From contig NZ_CP059139.1 in the NCBI RefSeq assembly GCF_014109765.1, positions 1,736,001 through 1,800,000 on the forward strand: a stretch of 64,000 nucleotides of DNA, given 5' to 3'. Origin of the DNA: Pseudomonas berkeleyensis. GTDB lineage: Bacteria; Pseudomonadota; Gammaproteobacteria; Pseudomonadales; Pseudomonadaceae. The notes under the pieces were generated by a model. It was not told where the DNA came from. It searched no databases and worked only from the letters and a program-made list of their open reading frames with translations. Position 1 is the first letter of the stretch. Each line of letters begins with the position of its first letter. The position numbers were made by a program, and so were the translations under genes. This document shows, in pieces, positions 16,969-24,475 of the stretch.

Positions 16969-17628
16969 TTACTCCTCGCCCGACAGCGGCAGGCTGCGGA
17001 ACATGTCGCCATACAGGCGGTAGACCACTTTGGCGGTGTGCACCACGGCAGCCTTGTCGTCATCGTTGTCCAGGCGGTTCATCAGTTTCTTGAAGAACTC
17101 GATGTGCTCCAGATCCAGGCTGCCGTGGGAGTTGAGGTAGCTGAAGGCCTTGTTCGGCAACTGCAGCTTGTCCTGGATGATGCCGGCGGCCTGGGTGGCC
17201 AGGGCGATGCTGGTGCCTTCGAGCACGTTGACCATGCCGAAGAAACTCACCGGGTTGTGCCGGGCGATGCGGTCGTAGACGTAGGCCACCATCAGCTCGG
17301 TGGGCAGGTGCGGGGTGCCATGGCGCACCGCTTCCTTATCGGCACCACAGGCGGCGATATCGTTGAGTACCCATTCCTGGTGGCCGGTTTCTTCCTCGAT
17401 GTACTCGGCGATGGCTTCGCGCAGCCATTCCAGGCGTTCCGGCAGGCGTGCGCCACAGGCCATCAGCAGCGGCACGGTGTGCTTGACGTGGTGATAGGCC
17501 TCGGTGAGGAAGGCGATATAGCTGCGCAGGGCGACCTGGCCGGTCATGGCCTGGCGGATGATCGGCGCACCGAGCAGGTAGTCGCGCTCGGCTTGGGTCT
17601 GGGCCAGCAGGGATTCGTAGAAGCTCAT
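16969..17628 (-). CDS. Haem-oxygenase-like diiron oxidase (TenA/PqqC fold, HDO superfamily)
   Basis: A 219-residue all-helical protein that automatic annotation would call TenA or an iron-containing redox enzyme. Candidate metal ligands typical of haem-oxygenase-like diiron oxidases are E43 and H46/H47 (TEAYHHVKH), E80-x-x-H83 (EETGH), E137 (VLEGTS) and H168-x3-D172-x2-H175 (HGSLDLEH). This full Glu/His/Asp set argues for an O2-activating diiron enzyme rather than a thiaminase, which lacks it. Known relatives include UndA (fatty acid to 1-alkene). Overlap of four bases with the acyl ligase gene suggests that its substrate is a fatty-acid-derived compound. Confidence 0.78.
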   Translation of the reverse strand: MSFYESLLAQTQAERDYLLGAPIIRQAMTGQVALRSYIAFLTEAYHHVKHTVPLLMACGARLPERLEWLREAIAEYIEEETGHQEWVLNDIAACGADKEAVRHGTPHLPTELMVAYVYDRIARHNPVSFFGMVNVLEGTSIALATQAAGIIQDKLQLPNKAFSYLNSHGSLDLEHIEFFKKLMNRLDNDDDKAAVVHTAKVVYRLYGDMFRSLPLSGEE

Positions 17629-19073
17629 GCGTGTACTCCTTCTGCCATCAGCTCAGCGATGGCGCTTTGGTAATGATTGAACAGGGCGGCGCGGCGCAGG
17701 CGACCGTTGGCCGTGGCCAGGTCGTTGCCTGCACTGAACGGGGCATCGGCGCGCAGCCAGTGGTGCACGCGGGCGTAATCCGGCAGCCCTTGGTTGACGG
17801 CGTCCACGGCTGCCTGCAATTGCGCGTCCGGGGTATTGGCGAAGCGCGGCACCAGCACAGCGACGTTGGCCGGCAGCGCTTCGCCATGCAGCCAGGCCTG
17901 GGCGATGGGCAGCTGTTGCACCAGCTCGGACTCGACCCATTCCGGGTTGACGTTGCGCCCGTAGGCGGTGATGAACTGATGTTTCTTGCGCCCGTGCAGT
18001 ACCAGGAAACCTTGCTCGAAGTGACCCAGGTCGCCGGTGCCCAGCCACTCGCCTTGCGGCGCTGGCTCACCGAGGTAACCGAGCATGCGCGCGCCCTTGA
18101 CCCGTACCTCGCCGTCATCCGCCAGTGTCACCTGCAGGTGGCCGAGCGGTTTGCCGGTGCTGCCGATACGGCGTTGCTCGGGTGTGTTCAGGCACACCAC
18201 CGACGCGCATTCGGACAGGCCGTAGCCCTCGAAGATGGGCAGGCCGAGGGCATCGGCGCGCTCCAGCAACTGCGCGGAAACCCGGCCGCCACCGACGGCG
18301 ACGAAACGCAATGAACTGGGCAGTGGCAATTTGCGTTCGCCGGCGCTGACCAGGGCCAGCAGCAATTGCGGCAGCAGGATCAGGCTGTGCGGCTGAGCTA
18401 CATGCAGCGCCTGGAGAAAACGCGCCAGGTCGAAACCACTGGCGCCGGTCAGGCCGATCTGCGCCATGGGCATCAGTTCCACCCGCGCACCGGCCAGCAG
18501 TGGTGCGTAGACGCCGGCGATGTTCTCCAGCAGGGTCGCCAGTGGCAGGATGCACAGGTGCCGCTGCACCTCGCGGCTGGCGCTGGCCTTGAGCAGGCTG
18601 TCGGCCACCGCCAGTTGTGTGTCCAGATCCAGGCACACGCCCTTGGGCTGGCCGGTGGTGCCGGAGGTGTAGGTGATCTTGCAGGTATTGGCATGCAATG
18701 CGGCAGGGCGTGCCACCGTGCGGCGATGAATATCGGCTTCCACGTTGGCGAAACCGGGAGCACCGTTGCCGATCAGGCAGTCGATACCGGCACTGTCTAG
18801 TACGTGGCGCTGCTGGTCGGCGGAAAAGAACGCCGGCACCGGCACGCAGACCAGGCCGGCATGCAACGCCGCCAGATCCCACAGTACCCAGTCGATACCG
18901 TTATCCATGGCCAATGCCACGCGATGGGCGCCAAGGGCGCGCAGGTGCCTGCCGCGCGCTGCGACCGCGCCGAGCAGCTCGGCATAAGTCAGTGTGCGCT
19001 CGCCCTCGGCCAGTGCGACCTGTGGGCCGAACTCGGCCAGACGAGCGAAGAAGGACTCAGCTGCAGACCACAT
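17625..19073 (-). CDS. AMP-forming acyl-CoA synthetase/ligase
   Basis: A 482-residue member of the ANL adenylating superfamily. Motifs: phosphate loop ITYTSGTTGQPKGV (about 146-159), PLATLLENIAGVYAPL as in long-chain ligases, YGLSE (A5), GTGDLG (A7) and a hinge with KHQFITAYGRNVNPEWVE (A8). The C-terminal A10 position, normally lysine, reads ANGRLRRAAL here, so arginine may replace it. It lacks a carrier domain and therefore makes either acyl-CoA or an acyl-adenylate for transfer. The start ATG at 19073 overlaps the upstream gene by 17 bases and has GGAGG behind it. Confidence 0.85.
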   Translation of the reverse strand: MWSAAESFFARLAEFGPQVALAEGERTLTYAELLGAVAARGRHLRALGAHRVALAMDNGIDWVLWDLAALHAGLVCVPVPAFFSADQQRHVLDSAGIDCLIGNGAPGFANVEADIHRRTVARPAALHANTCKITYTSGTTGQPKGVCLDLDTQLAVADSLLKASASREVQRHLCILPLATLLENIAGVYAPLLAGARVELMPMAQIGLTGASGFDLARFLQALHVAQPHSLILLPQLLLALVSAGERKLPLPSSLRFVAVGGGRVSAQLLERADALGLPIFEGYGLSECASVVCLNTPEQRRIGSTGKPLGHLQVTLADDGEVRVKGARMLGYLGEPAPQGEWLGTGDLGHFEQGFLVLHGRKKHQFITAYGRNVNPEWVESELVQQLPIAQAWLHGEALPANVAVLVPRFANTPDAQLQAAVDAVNQGLPDYARVHHWLRADAPFSAGNDLATANGRLRRAALFNHYQSAIAELMAEGVHA

Positions 19074-19746
19074 TGGGCATGTCCTCCAGGGCATAGAGCG
19101 GTTGATGACCGAGGCGCGGATAGGCGCCCAGCTGCAGCAGACGCTGATGTCCGCCGTGGATGTCGCCGGCCATGACCAGCGGACGGTTGTCGTAGTAGCT
19201 GCCCCAGTCGGCCAGCTCCTCGCCCATGCGCGCCGGATCGGCTTCACCGAGGGCGATGGGCGTCAGGCCCAGGCGCTGGAAGCTGTTGAGCAGGGTCGGC
19301 GTGCCGGTGAAGGTGACCCAGCGAAAGCCCAGGGCCACCAGCAGGTCGGTCAGGGCGACGATCAGCAGGCGTGCTGCGCCGGGGCTGTCGGCGGCCAGGT
19401 TGCCGACCTCCACCAGTTCGCCACGGCCGGGTTCGGTATTGCCCAGGCGCGACCCGATGGCGGTCTGGATCGGTTCGTCCAGGTAACGCTCGAGGAACAG
19501 AGGGCCACTGTTGCCGCTGCGCACGCCTACCGCGCCAAGCAACTGCCCGGTCTGGTTTTCCAGGCCGAACAGGCAGGGCATGAAGTGACGGATGCGTGCG
19601 CCGTGCTGCAGTTCGAAGCGCTGGCGGATGAACTGCTCCAGGGCCGCGCGACGTGCGCTGCCGGGGGACGCCAGGTGGAGTTCGTAGCTATCGCCGCGCC
19701 CGATACGGGCAACGGGACGATCGTGATGCGCCCAGGGTAGTTCCAT
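19057..19746 (-). CDS. Thermostable-haemolysin family protein (GNAT/autoinducer-synthase-like fold)
   Basis: A 229-residue member of the T_hemolysin family (Pfam PF12261; named after the Vibrio delta-VPH haemolysin), which belongs to the acetyltransferase clan alongside acyl-homoserine-lactone synthases. The conserved core is visible: ELVEVGNLAA, a helix AARLLIVALTDLLVALG, the strand WVTFTGTPTLLNSF, FQRLGL and WGSYYDNRPLV. There is no signal peptide or membrane segment, which fits an enzyme better than a secreted toxin. As first gene of the operon, next to an acyl ligase, it may transfer an activated acyl group. A response-regulator box lies about 50-65 bases upstream. Confidence 0.82.
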   Translation of the reverse strand: MELPWAHHDRPVARIGRGDSYELHLASPGSARRAALEQFIRQRFELQHGARIRHFMPCLFGLENQTGQLLGAVGVRSGNSGPLFLERYLDEPIQTAIGSRLGNTEPGRGELVEVGNLAADSPGAARLLIVALTDLLVALGFRWVTFTGTPTLLNSFQRLGLTPIALGEADPARMGEELADWGSYYDNRPLVMAGDIHGGHQRLLQLGAYPRLGHQPLYALEDMPNVVCS

Positions 19747-19794
19747 GCTCGGAACCTCGGTGATGAACCTGGGGCCAATTGTGTGAGGGGTTGG

Positions 19795-19811
19795 CTTAAC
19801 GCTGTATTAAG
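19795..19811 (-). promoter_or_regulatory. Probable PmrA/QseB-type response-regulator box
   Basis: Read on the minus strand, CTTAAT-ACAGC-GTTAAG is a direct repeat of two TTAA half-sites with five spacer bases, one mismatch from the CTTAAT-N5-CTTAAG box bound by PmrA-type regulators. It also forms a 7-base dyad (GGCTTAA/TTAAGCC, 19793-19813). It is 49-65 bases before the start of an operon that encodes a regulator of that class. Confidence 0.55.
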
Positions 19812-19868
19812 CCTTTGCAGAATGTTTCGGGCGCCTTCTGGCTGGGCGCCCTGTGCGGTGCGTGCCTC

Positions 19869-20267
19869 TCAGCCGACCTGCGCGATCCAGTCATTGAGGT
19901 TGTAGTAGTTGCTGATGCGCGCGACCTTGCCGTTGCTGATCTCGAAGAAGGCGCCGGCCGGCAGCACGTAGGTCTGGCCGTTGGCCGGTGGCAGGCCTTC
20001 GTCGTCGGCCAGGTATTCGCCGTGTACCACGAACTCGGCGGCAGCGCGGTCGCCGTCAGCGTTCTGCATCACCACGATGTCGGTCAGGCGTTCGCGGTAG
20101 CAGCGGTTCATCTTGTCCATGAAGGCGGCGAAGGTGGCCTTGCCGACTTGGCGTTCGCCCTGGTTGATGTCGTGCACCACGTCCTCGGCCAGCAGGTCGA
20201 GGAAGGCGGGCATGTCGCTGGCGTTGAAGGCGGCGTAGTAGGCCTGTACCAGTTCGGTGGCGGTCAT
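19869..20267 (-). CDS. SnoaL-like/NTF2-fold protein
   Basis: A 132-residue alpha+beta barrel protein of the SnoaL/ketosteroid-isomerase-like group. Seen features are VQAYYAAFNASDMPAFLDLLAEDVVHDINQG at the N-terminus, AAEFVVHGEY and PAGAFFEISNGKVARISNYYN near the end, the usual pattern of this fold. Such proteins are small isomerases, cyclases or hydrolases; catalytic residues are too variable to call. It precedes the haemolysin-family operon by 122 bases on the same strand but a response-regulator box lies in between, so it is probably separately transcribed. AAGGAAC precedes the ATG. Confidence 0.82.
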   Translation of the reverse strand: MTATELVQAYYAAFNASDMPAFLDLLAEDVVHDINQGERQVGKATFAAFMDKMNRCYRERLTDIVVMQNADGDRAAAEFVVHGEYLADDEGLPPANGQTYVLPAGAFFEISNGKVARISNYYNLNDWIAQVG

Positions 20268-20379
20268 GGCTAAGTTCCTTTCGTAGCGTGGTTAGTGGTT
20301 TGCTGGCGGGCATGATAAGTTCGCCGCTTCCCGCCGGCATAGCCGTCGGCGTCACCCTGCTGTTGGCCAACGACTGCGC

Positions 20380-20970
20380 ATGGACATTCAGTTGCTCCAC
20401 GGGGCCGAGATCGCGCCCCATATCGACGACCTGGCGCGCCTGCGTATCCAGGTGTTCCGTGAGTTCCCCTACCTCTACGACGGCAACCTCGACTACGAGG
20501 CCGAGTACCTGGCCACCTACGTACGCAGTGCGGCTAGCCTGTGCGTGCTGGTACGTGACGAAGGGCGGGTGGTCGGTGCCTCCACGGCGTTGCCGCTGGT
20601 CGATGAAACTCAGGAATTCCAGCAGCCGTTCATTGCCGCGGGTTGGAACCCGGCGCGGATCTTCTACTGCGCCGAGTCGGTGGTGTTGCCAGCCTGGCGC
20701 GGGCGTGGCCTGGGCGTGCGCTTCTTCGTCGAGCGCGAGGCTCATGCACGTGAGCTGGGCCGTTTCGACTGGTGCGCCTTCTGCGCCGTGCAGCGCCCGG
20801 CCGATCACCCGCGCCGGCCAACCGACTACCAGCCACTGGACGCGTTCTGGACGCGGCGTGGCTATCGCCATCACCCCGAATTGCACACCCATTACTACTG
20901 GCGCGACCTGGACGAAGCCGAGGAATCGGCCAAACCCATGTCGTTCTGGTTGAAGGAGCTCGCTTCATGA
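20380..20970 (+). CDS. GNAT family N-acetyltransferase (nitrilase partner)
   Basis: A 196-residue GCN5-related acyltransferase. The acetyl-CoA motif A is AESVVLPAWRGRGLGVRFFVE (RGRGLG loop about residue 108), preceded by strand LCVLVRDEGRVVGAS. Its stop codon overlaps the start of the carbon-nitrogen hydrolase gene by ATGA, so both are made together; GNAT and nitrilase-fold enzymes are paired or even fused in several bacteria, which suggests a modify-and-hydrolyse pathway on an amine or amide. The substrate is unknown. It is divergent from the SnoaL-like gene. Confidence 0.82.
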   Translation: MDIQLLHGAEIAPHIDDLARLRIQVFREFPYLYDGNLDYEAEYLATYVRSAASLCVLVRDEGRVVGASTALPLVDETQEFQQPFIAAGWNPARIFYCAESVVLPAWRGRGLGVRFFVEREAHARELGRFDWCAFCAVQRPADHPRRPTDYQPLDAFWTRRGYRHHPELHTHYYWRDLDEAEESAKPMSFWLKELAS

Positions 20971-21851
20971 TCAAGGTCGCCGCCTGCCAATATCACATCG
21001 ATCTGTTCGCCACCTGGGACGCCTATGCCGAGCACCTGACGGCGTTGTGCGAGGAAGCGGCCGGGCAAGGTGCCGAACTGTTGCTGCTGCCGGAATACGC
21101 CGGCCTGGTGCTGACCGGCCAGTTGCCGGAAGCCGAGCGCGGCGATCTGCACGGCTCCATCGCCGGTATCCAGTCGCTGCTGCCACGCTGGCTGGCGTTG
21201 TGCGAGAGTCTGGCGCGGCGGCTGAAAATCTACCTGCAACCCGGTTCGGTAGCCGTGCTGGACGACGATGGCATCTACCGCAACCGTGCCTGGCTGTTCG
21301 GCCCGGAAGGCTGCCTGGGCAGTCAGGACAAGCTGATCATGACCCGCTTCGAAGTGGAGCAGTGGCACATTGCAGCGGGCAACGGGCTGAAGGTGTTCGA
21401 TACGGCACTGGGCAAGCTGGGCATTCTGATCTGCTACGACAACGAGTTTCCGCTGCTGGCGCATACCCTGGCCGAAGCCGGTGTCGATCTGATCCTCGCA
21501 CCCAGTTGCACCGATACCGTGGCCGGTTTTCACCGCGTGCGTATCGGCGCGCAGGCCCGTGCGCTGGAGAACCAGATCGCCGTGCTGCATTCGCCCACTG
21601 TCGGCCTGGCGCCCTGGTCGCCGTCGCTCGACGAAGGTTATGGCCGCGCCTCGCTGTACGTGCCATCGGACTACGGCATGCCGGCCAGCGGCATCGTCGC
21701 CGAGAGCGAGGAGCTGTGCCCCACGCGCAGCCACTGGCTGATCTGCGAGCTGGATCTGGATGAAGTGCGCCGTGTGCGCGAGCAGGGCCAGGTATTCACT
21801 CGGCGCGATTGGCCGCGGCAGTTCGACGACGGCCGGCTGGTGCTACGTTGA
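20967..21851 (+). CDS. Carbon-nitrogen hydrolase (nitrilase superfamily)
   Basis: A 294-residue nitrilase-fold amidohydrolase. The Glu-Lys-Cys triad is clear: E43 in LLLPEYAG, K122 in GSQDKLIMTRFE and C156 in LGILICYDNEFP. The ICYDNEFP context is of the amidase/omega-amidase side of the superfamily rather than true nitrilases. ATG at 20967 overlaps the GNAT stop; in-frame sequence further upstream lies within the GNAT gene in another frame and is not used. It probably hydrolyses a small amide produced or recognised with the GNAT enzyme. Confidence 0.88.
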   Translation: MIKVAACQYHIDLFATWDAYAEHLTALCEEAAGQGAELLLLPEYAGLVLTGQLPEAERGDLHGSIAGIQSLLPRWLALCESLARRLKIYLQPGSVAVLDDDGIYRNRAWLFGPEGCLGSQDKLIMTRFEVEQWHIAAGNGLKVFDTALGKLGILICYDNEFPLLAHTLAEAGVDLILAPSCTDTVAGFHRVRIGAQARALENQIAVLHSPTVGLAPWSPSLDEGYGRASLYVPSDYGMPASGIVAESEELCPTRSHWLICELDLDEVRRVREQGQVFTRRDWPRQFDDGRLVLR

Positions 21852-21856
21852 CCGTG

Positions 21857-22963
21857 ATGCAGGTGCCACACGATTCGCCGCAGGCCGCCTACGAGCGAGC
21901 GCTTGCAGCCGGCTTCGTCGTCGATACAGCGCAGCGACGTGCGGTCGAGGCGCTGCAGCACTGCCATGAGGCTGTAGAGCGAGGCGAACGGCCGCTCGGT
22001 GTCTACCTCTGGGGGCCGGTCGGGCGTGGCAAGACCTGGCTGATGGACAGCTTTTACAACGCCCTGCGCGTGCCGGCGCGGCGGCAGCATTTCCATCACT
22101 TCATGCAATGGGTACATCGCCGTCAGTTTCAGCTGACCGGCAATGCCGATCCGCTGCGCCTGTTGGCCGAGGAGCTGGGGCGTGAGGTGCGCGTGCTGTG
22201 TTTCGACGAGCTGTTCGTCAGCGATATCGGCGACGCGATGCTGCTCGGTCGCCTGCTTAGTCTGGTGGTGGAGCAGGGCGTGGTGCTGGTGGCGACCTCC
22301 AACCAGCCACCGGAGCAACTGTATGCCGAGGGCTATAACCGCGAGCGCTTCCTGCCGGCCATCGCCGCGCTCGAGGCGCATATGCAGGTGGTGGCGGTGG
22401 ATGGCGATCAGGATCATCGCCTGCACCCCGGCGCCGAGGTGCAGCGCTATTGGGTACGGCAGCCGCAAGCCTTGGGTGAGCTGTTCGCTCGTTTGAGCGA
22501 GGGGCGGATCATCAGCCGTGAGCCAGTGGAGCTGGCTCATCGCAGCGTATCGACCCTCGGCCATAGTCCGGCAGCGCTGTGGTGTCGTTTCCGTGATCTG
22601 TGCGAGCAGCCATTGGCGGCGGTGGATTTCATCGAATTGTGCGAGCGCTTTCCGGCCATCCTGCTTGGCGAGGTGCCATGCCTGGGCGGCGAGCAGCGTG
22701 AAGGGCGCATCGCCCGTGGCACCGAGGATGCTGCCGAACGGGTCGATGCAGGGGATCGGCAGTTGCCGGCGTTATCGCGCAACGACGATGCGGTACGACG
22801 TTTCATCGCCCTGGTCGACGAGTGCTACGACCGCCGTGTGCCGCTGTACATCGAAGCCGAGGTGGCCCTGGATGAACTCTATACCCAGGGCTACCTCGGT
22901 TTTGCCTTCCGCCGTACGCTCAGTCGCCTGCGCGAGATGCAATTGCAGCGATTTGGCTCATAG
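21857..22963 (+). CDS. AFG1/ZapE-like P-loop ATPase
   Basis: A 368-residue AFG1-type ATPase. Walker A is GPVGRGKT at 53-60, Walker B is VLCFDELF at 113-120 with D117/E118, and the sensor segment VVLVATSNQPPEQLY follows. Family members include E. coli ZapE, a division-linked ATPase, and mitochondrial AFG1. Genomes of this genus normally have a zapE near other cell-envelope genes, so this may be a second paralog; here it follows the nitrilase gene by five bases. The ATG at 21857 is taken; a TTG at 21848 overlapping the nitrilase stop is an alternative, and neither has a strong ribosome-binding site. Confidence 0.82.
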   Translation: MQVPHDSPQAAYERALAAGFVVDTAQRRAVEALQHCHEAVERGERPLGVYLWGPVGRGKTWLMDSFYNALRVPARRQHFHHFMQWVHRRQFQLTGNADPLRLLAEELGREVRVLCFDELFVSDIGDAMLLGRLLSLVVEQGVVLVATSNQPPEQLYAEGYNRERFLPAIAALEAHMQVVAVDGDQDHRLHPGAEVQRYWVRQPQALGELFARLSEGRIISREPVELAHRSVSTLGHSPAALWCRFRDLCEQPLAAVDFIELCERFPAILLGEVPCLGGEQREGRIARGTEDAAERVDAGDRQLPALSRNDDAVRRFIALVDECYDRRVPLYIEAEVALDELYTQGYLGFAFRRTLSRLREMQLQRFGS

Positions 22964-24286
22964 CACCAGCATCTGCAGCTCGCGCGTGACGTTGATGGTA
23001 ATTCCAGCACCATTGGAATTGACACTCTGGTTGGTGCCTTGGAGAGGGTTGTAGAGCGTACCGCTGCCGTTACGTTGCAACTGCACCGTTCCATCCTCTT
23101 GTGCCCAGAACATCCAAAGCCAGCGGCCGTCGGCGCGCTGCCAGGCAATGCTGATCATTCCCTCAGGAGCATTTGCAAACGCAGGCGGATCCAGAGGGGT
23201 CATGCTTGCGCTGGTAACCTGCAGAAAGCGTTTCAGCGCCTGGTATGCGGGCTTTTCGCTGCCATCGAGGCGTAGCAGTCCGTAGAACTGATCTCGCACT
23301 GTGGCGCGAGCGTCCAGATCATTGAGGGCAAACAGGAAGATGCGGTCGTAATCCATGGCGCTCATCAGCGCCAAGCGGCGGAGCATGTGGTCGGCCTGAC
23401 CTTGTTCGCCAATGATGGGTTGTAGCTCCACAGGTCCTGGGTAGCTGGACCAACCAAACTCGGTCGCCCAAATTGGGCCACCGCTGAGCAGTCGCAGATT
23501 CTGGTTGAGCCCGTTGGCATTGATGATGAAATCGCCGGCACCTGAATAGTCACCTTCCGCCTCTTGGGTATAGGGGTGATAGGCGTTCACGCGATTAGGG
23601 TTGAGGCTGCCGAGGTGGTACAGGGCTTCGAACATATAGCCGCCCAACACGGGCATCTGGCTGTAGTAGGCATGTCCACCTATTACCTGAGTGGCATCCG
23701 GCCTGACTATGGCCAGGGTAGTCAGGGTGCTTTCCAGCAACTGCTGGTATTGCCACGGATTTTCCATCGGTTGCCAGAAAGGCGGAATATTTTGCTCGTT
23801 CCATACCTGCCAAGCTGTCACGTAGGGATAGCGACTAGCGAGGGTCGCGAAACTGTTGGCGAACAGTTGTGGATTGGTTGGCGGATATTGATCGGGGTTG
23901 CTTACCCCTGTTGGTGCGGATGTCGCATGGGGGGCTGAGCCCACCATGTAGATCAGTGGCTTGAGCTCCTCTTCCTCGACGACCTGCATCAGTCGATCAA
24001 AGTCCGTCCATTGCCACTGCCCTGCTTGCGGCTCCATGCGATCCCAGTTCAAGCCGATACGAATCCATTGCAGTTCCAGCTCCTTGAGCTTGGCGATCTG
24101 ATACCGGTAGGACTGTTCGGGGAACCATTGTAGTTGGACGTTCAAGCCGAGAAAGTCGGCCCATGTCACGTCGCGGGGGCCTTTCATCGAGTAGGAGGGA
24201 GCGGCGTAAGTGACCTGGCATGTCAGAAAGATGCCAGCGATGGAGCTGATGAAGAGGGATTGCTTGAATAGACCTCTGGTGAACAT
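22958..24286 (-). CDS. pslG: PslG-like secreted glycoside hydrolase
   Basis: A 442-residue (beta/alpha)8 endoglycosidase, the same length as P. aeruginosa PslG, which cuts the Psl biofilm polysaccharide. The acid/base glutamate is E164 in VWNEQN and the nucleophile E276 in ATEFGWS, matching the positions I recall for PslG (165 and 276). A membrane/signal segment spans about 8-28. ATG at 24286 follows AAGGAG. No other psl genes are near, so it is a solitary glycosidase. By eye the base composition is more AT-rich than its neighbours, suggesting acquisition by transfer. It converges on the ATPase gene with a six-base overlap. Confidence 0.82.
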   Translation of the reverse strand: MFTRGLFKQSLFISSIAGIFLTCQVTYAAPSYSMKGPRDVTWADFLGLNVQLQWFPEQSYRYQIAKLKELELQWIRIGLNWDRMEPQAGQWQWTDFDRLMQVVEEEELKPLIYMVGSAPHATSAPTGVSNPDQYPPTNPQLFANSFATLASRYPYVTAWQVWNEQNIPPFWQPMENPWQYQQLLESTLTTLAIVRPDATQVIGGHAYYSQMPVLGGYMFEALYHLGSLNPNRVNAYHPYTQEAEGDYSGAGDFIINANGLNQNLRLLSGGPIWATEFGWSSYPGPVELQPIIGEQGQADHMLRRLALMSAMDYDRIFLFALNDLDARATVRDQFYGLLRLDGSEKPAYQALKRFLQVTSASMTPLDPPAFANAPEGMISIAWQRADGRWLWMFWAQEDGTVQLQRNGSGTLYNPLQGTNQSVNSNGAGITINVTRELQMLVL

Positions 24287-24435
24287 GGCCGATCTCCTTG
24301 GCCGTGAGTGAAGAGCGCAGCATAGTAACGCTGATGAAGAAATCCAGTTTATTGTGAGTGGCGAGCCTAAGTTGATCACTGCAAAGTGGGCGTGGAGTGT
24401 CGTACTCTGCGTCCACAAGGTGATTCTCGGGCACG

Positions 24436-24462
24436 GCATAGGTCATGCCGGATGACCTATGC
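24436..24462. promoter_or_regulatory. Perfect 11-base inverted repeat between cysteine hydrolase and pslG-like gene
   Basis: GCATAGGTCAT at 24436-24446 pairs with ATGACCTATGC at 24452-24462 around a GCCGG loop. It has no U-run on either side. It is 14 bases after the cysteine-hydrolase stop (minus strand) and about 150 bases before the PslG-like start, so it could be a factor-assisted terminator or an operator. Confidence 0.45.
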
Positions 24463-24475
24463 ATCCGTTTGTTAT

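Noticed and set aside
16969..17628. Call as TenA transcriptional activator or thiaminase
   Set aside because: The full set of diiron ligands and the link to an acyl ligase fit a haem-oxygenase-like oxidase better; no DNA-binding motif is present.
19057..19746. Call as secreted haemolysin toxin
   Set aside because: No signal peptide, membrane segment or pore-forming motif; the family name is historical and its fold is acyltransferase-like.
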